Source: Hymenobacter sedentarius
GTDB lineage: Bacteria; Bacteroidota; Bacteroidia; Cytophagales; Hymenobacteraceae
Direction of reading: 5' to 3'
Assembly: GCF_001507645.1 (NCBI RefSeq)
Contig: NZ_CP013909.1
Span: forward strand, 2,232,001-2,296,000
DNA length: 64,000 bases
Every line of letters begins with the position of its first letter. Position 1 is the first letter of the stretch. Both the position numbers and the translations under genes were made by a program. Positions 61,170-64,000 of the stretch are shown in pieces. The notes beneath the pieces were generated by a model. It did no database searches and had not been told where the DNA came from. It saw nothing but the letters and a program-made list of their open reading frames with translations.

Positions 61170-63326
61170 ATGAGACATAGTTTCCTGTTGCTCGTGCTCG
61201 CCTTGCTGGGGCTGGTTCAGCCGGCTGCAGCCCGTAAACCTGGTCCACCCGCCAAAGAGAAAAACAGCGCCTACTTGTTTGTGTACTTCACGGGCAACAC
61301 CAAGCCGGAGGAGGCCATTCGCTTCGCTCTCAGTCCCGACGGCTACCGCTACGTGGCCCTCAACGGCAACCGGCCGGTGGTGAGCTCGGCCGCCATCAGC
61401 GAAACCGGTGGGGTGCGCGACCCGCACATTTTGCGCGGGGCCGATGGCAAGACATTTTACATGGTGGCTACCGACATGGTCTCGGCCAACGGTTGGAGCT
61501 CGAACCGGGCCATGGTGCTGCTGCGCTCCACGGACTTGATTAACTGGAAGTCCAGCGTGGTCAACATCCAGAAGAAATACCCCGGCCAGGAAACGCTGCA
61601 GCGGGTGTGGGCCCCGCAAACCATCTACGACGCCAAAGCCGGCAAGTACTTGGTTTACTTCTCGCTGAAGTACGGCAACGACCCCGATAAAATTTACTAC
61701 GCCTATGCCAACAAGGACTTTACGGACCTGGAAGGCGAGCTCAAGCAACTGTTTGTCAGCCCCACCAACGGCTCGTTCATCGACGGCGACATCGTAGCGA
61801 AAGACGGTAAGTTTTACTTGTTCTTCAAGACCGAAGGCCAGGGCAACGGAATCAAAATCGCCGTGTCGGATAAGCTCACCAGCGGCTATGTACTCCAAGA
61901 CCAGTACGTGCAGCAAACCACCGACCCGGTGGAAGGCGCCGGCACCTTCAAACTCAACAACTCGGACGACTACATCCTAATGTACGACGTGTACACCAAG
62001 GGCAAGTACCAGTTTACCCGCACCCGCGACCTGCAGCACTTTGCGGTAGTCGACAACGCGGTGAGCATGAACTTTCACCCCCGGCACGGCACCGTGCTGC
62101 CCATCACGGCCACCGAGGCGGCCCGGCTGGCGGTCCGCTGGCTGGCCCCGTCCGACGTGCTGCAATCGGCCCTAAACCCCGCCATTCGTCGCAATAACAC
62201 CGTAGTCGACACGGCGGGCGGCAAGGTGGCGTTTCTGGTGCAGCCAGGCACTAACCTCCAGGCATTCGATCCGGCCTTTGCCACTTTTGCGGGCGTGAGC
62301 CTCACGCCGGCGGGCCGGCGCGATTTCACGAAGGGGCCGGTGCGCTACGCGGTGCGCGTGGGTGGCCGCGAGCAAACCTTCGCCGTGAGCGCCACCGAAA
62401 CGCACAACCCGGCCCTGAGCGGCTACTACGCCGACCCTGACATTCTGTACTCGCAAAAAAACGGCAAGTTTTACCTCTACCCCACCAGCGACGGCTTCAC
62501 GGGCTGGTCGGGCACCTACTTTAAGGCGTTTTCGTCGCCGGACTTGGTGAGCTGGAAAGACGAGGGCACCATCCTGGATTTGGAGAAGGACGTGAGTTGG
62601 GCTAAAAAAAGCGCTTGGGCCCCCTGCATCATCGAGCAGAAAACGGCCACCGGCTACAAGTACGCCTACTATTTCTGCGCGGGCGCCAAGATTGGGGTGG
62701 CCCTGGCCGACAGCCCCACCGGCCCGTTCGTAGACTCGCGCAAGCCCCTGCTGGATAAGCTGCCCGAGGGCGTGAAGGGCGGCCAGCAGATTGACCCGGA
62801 CGTGTTTCGCGACCCCAAGTCCGGCAAGCTCTACCTGTACTGGGGCAATGGCTACATGGCCGCCGCCGAGCTAAACGACGACCTGATTTCGTTGAAGCCC
62901 GAAACGCAGCGGGTGCTCACGCCGGATGCCACTTTCCGCGAGGGCACCCACGTGCTGTACCGCAACGGCACCTACTACTTCATGTGGAGCGAAAACGACA
63001 CCCGTGACCCCGACTACCGGGTGCGCTACGGCACCGCCACGTCGCCGCTGGGGCCGCTAACGGTGCCGGCCAATAACCTAGTCGTTAGCAAGGACGCGGC
63101 TGCGGGCATCTACGGCACGGGCCACAACTCTACCATTCAGGTGCCGGGCCGCGACGAGTGGTACCTGGTGTACCACCGGTTCACTTATCCGCAGGGCATC
63201 GGGATGGGCCAGGCCGCCGGCTACCACCGCGAGGTGTGCATTGACAAGCTGGAGTTCAACCCCGACGGGAGCATCAAGCCAGTGGTTCCCACGCACGCTG
63301 GAATTCGGCCAGTGCGAGGGAAATAA
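61170..63326 (+). CDS. Two-catalytic-domain GH43 protein (GH43-GH43 fusion)
   Basis: 718 aa secreted enzyme with two five-bladed propellers. N-terminal unit (about 30-320): GGVRDPHILRGADGKTFYMVATD (first-blade Asp), RVWAPQTIYDAKAGKYLVYFS and TNGSFIDGDIVAKDGKFYLFFK. A linker and small beta-domain (about 325-415, VRYAVRVGGREQTFAVSATE) lead to the C-terminal unit (about 420-715): SGYYADPDILYSQKNGKFYLYPT, SAWAPCIIEQ, QIDPDVFRDPKSGKLYLYWG and FREGTHVLYRNGTYYFMWSEND (candidate acid Glu). Such fusions usually combine arabinosidase- and galactosidase-like units on branched side chains. No promoter was recognised directly before it. Confidence 0.88.
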   Translation: MRHSFLLLVLALLGLVQPAAARKPGPPAKEKNSAYLFVYFTGNTKPEEAIRFALSPDGYRYVALNGNRPVVSSAAISETGGVRDPHILRGADGKTFYMVATDMVSANGWSSNRAMVLLRSTDLINWKSSVVNIQKKYPGQETLQRVWAPQTIYDAKAGKYLVYFSLKYGNDPDKIYYAYANKDFTDLEGELKQLFVSPTNGSFIDGDIVAKDGKFYLFFKTEGQGNGIKIAVSDKLTSGYVLQDQYVQQTTDPVEGAGTFKLNNSDDYILMYDVYTKGKYQFTRTRDLQHFAVVDNAVSMNFHPRHGTVLPITATEAARLAVRWLAPSDVLQSALNPAIRRNNTVVDTAGGKVAFLVQPGTNLQAFDPAFATFAGVSLTPAGRRDFTKGPVRYAVRVGGREQTFAVSATETHNPALSGYYADPDILYSQKNGKFYLYPTSDGFTGWSGTYFKAFSSPDLVSWKDEGTILDLEKDVSWAKKSAWAPCIIEQKTATGYKYAYYFCAGAKIGVALADSPTGPFVDSRKPLLDKLPEGVKGGQQIDPDVFRDPKSGKLYLYWGNGYMAAAELNDDLISLKPETQRVLTPDATFREGTHVLYRNGTYYFMWSENDTRDPDYRVRYGTATSPLGPLTVPANNLVVSKDAAAGIYGTGHNSTIQVPGRDEWYLVYHRFTYPQGIGMGQAAGYHREVCIDKLEFNPDGSIKPVVPTHAGIRPVRGK

Positions 63327-63442
63327 TCTTCCCGTGCGGGGCCGTAGGGGCTGACTCAGCAGCGCGTAAACCGGGATGCCCCGCAGTTGTAGATGGTTGG
63401 GCTAACGGCTCAAGCGCCACGGTGGCGGCACTGCCGAAAAAG

Positions 63443-63497
63443 TACCCCCATTCAATGAAAATGCCCCCGCCTCGCCCGGGGCGTGGGGCTAGTATTG
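63443..63497 (+). promoter_or_regulatory. Type B promoter of GH2-c
   Basis: TACCCCC (63443-63449) and TGCCCCC (63462-63468), 19 bp apart, then TAGTATTG (63490-63497), 7/8 to TAnnTTTG, ending 29 bp after the second box. The ATG is 110 bp after the second box. Confidence 0.65.
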
Positions 63498-63577
63498 CAG
63501 CAGATTTTCAGGCCGTGCATCTATCTGGCTCGGCACCGGCTGCCTCGCGCTATTTCACGACCTATACCCACCCGTTT

Positions 63578-64000
63578 ATGGCTATTTTTCGATTTCTGAC
63601 CTTAAGCTTTTTCCTCGCAGCCGGGGCTGTCTCGGCCCAGCAAACCCCCAATGAATGGGAGAAGCCCGAAGTGGTAGACCAGAACAAGGAGAAGGCGCAC
63701 GCCAGCTTCATGGTATATGAGCGGCCCGCTGATGTGGCCGCCAACGACTACACCCGCTCGCCCTACTACCAGGCGCTCAATGGCACCTGGAAATTCAACT
63801 ACGTGGCCCGGCCCGACCAGCGGCCCCTGGATTTCCAGCAGCCCGGCTTCAACGACGCGACCTGGAAATCCATTGCCGTGCCCTCCAGCTGGGAGTTGCA
63901 GGGTTTTGGCACGCCCATCTACACCAACATTACGTATCCGTTTCCGCGCACCCCCCCGTTCATCGACGGACGCGACAACCCAGTGGGCAGCTACCGGCGC
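63578..64000 (+). CDS. Glycoside hydrolase family 2, GH2-c (partial)
   Basis: The first 141 codons of a GH2 enzyme of the LacZ type, open to the window end. Signal peptide MAIFRFLTLSFFLAAG..SAQ (about 21 aa), then ENKEKAHASFMVYERP-like text (here DQNKEKAHASFMVYERPADV) and the sugar-binding domain GTWKFNYV, WKSIAVPSSWELQGFGTPIYTNITYPF, a hallmark of beta-galactosidases. It has its own type B promoter, so it should respond with GH35 and SusCD-3. Confidence 0.9.
   Translation, partial: MAIFRFLTLSFFLAAGAVSAQQTPNEWEKPEVVDQNKEKAHASFMVYERPADVAANDYTRSPYYQALNGTWKFNYVARPDQRPLDFQQPGFNDATWKSIAVPSSWELQGFGTPIYTNITYPFPRTPPFIDGRDNPVGSYRR

Noticed and set aside
1..64000. CRISPR arrays, tRNA/rRNA genes, insertion sequences, phage or conjugation genes
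   Set aside because: Looked for and not seen. The repeats present are isolated palindromes and one two-copy tandem, not regularly spaced arrays, and no transposase or integrase motif was recognised.

Overview
The window looks like a high-GC member of the Bacteroidota, most likely a Hymenobacter-type Cytophagales. The grounds are three SusC/SusD pairs, a hybrid two-component system, Bacteroidota-type promoters (TAnnTTTG near -7), lipoprotein and signal-peptide leaders on nearly every gene, and several families of small palindromic intergenic repeats. The genus is inferred, not proven. No rRNA, tRNA, CRISPR array, transposase or phage gene was recognised.

Layout. (1) 1-7411 is an L-rhamnose catabolism cluster. 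A truncated FGGY kinase, L-rhamnose isomerase, a GntR/LacI-type regulator and a fused rhamnulose-1-phosphate aldolase/dehydrogenase lie on the minus strand, with the RhaT symporter divergent. (2) 7670-26029 is a rhamnogalacturonan-I (RG-I) utilisation locus: SusCD-1, PL11 lyase, two CE12 acetylesterases, an uncharacterised beta-propeller protein, a GH2, and a minus-strand CE12-GH43-GH43 operon divergent from a further propeller hydrolase. (3) 26193-39903 is a second SusCD pair followed by a GH2 and two large (alpha/alpha)6-type glycosidase-like proteins. (4) 40336-45744 (minus) is the unsaturated-uronate operon: GH105, DUF2264, KduD, KduI, DUF4861. (5) 45946-50244 is a full-length hybrid two-component regulator. 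(6) 50693-64000 is a galactan/arabinogalactan-type arm: a GH35 with a frameshift in its leader, a GH43 of exo-galactanase type, SusCD-3, a large DUF2264, a double GH43 and a truncated GH2.

How it fits together: outer-membrane SusCD complexes import RG-I fragments; CE12 enzymes remove acetyl groups; PL11 cuts the backbone to give unsaturated GalA ends; GH105 releases the unsaturated uronate; KduI and KduD convert it towards KDG; side chains are trimmed by GH2/GH35/GH43; and liberated rhamnose is taken in by RhaT and degraded by the rha enzymes. No GH106/GH78 rhamnosidase and no GH28 was recognised, so uncharacterised enzymes here may fill those steps.

Most notable result: by reading promoters by eye I find two distinct, geometrically fixed promoter architectures. 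Type A is a 10-bp-period direct repeat of about RCAGGAGAG whose end lies 26-27 bp before the end of the -7 box. It precedes nine transcription units, joining the rhamnose genes to the RG-I genes. Type B is a pair of TACCCCC/TGCCCCC boxes 19-23 bp apart, ending 29-30 bp before the end of the -7 box. It precedes four transcription units around the hybrid two-component gene. These look like two regulons tiling one pectin locus.
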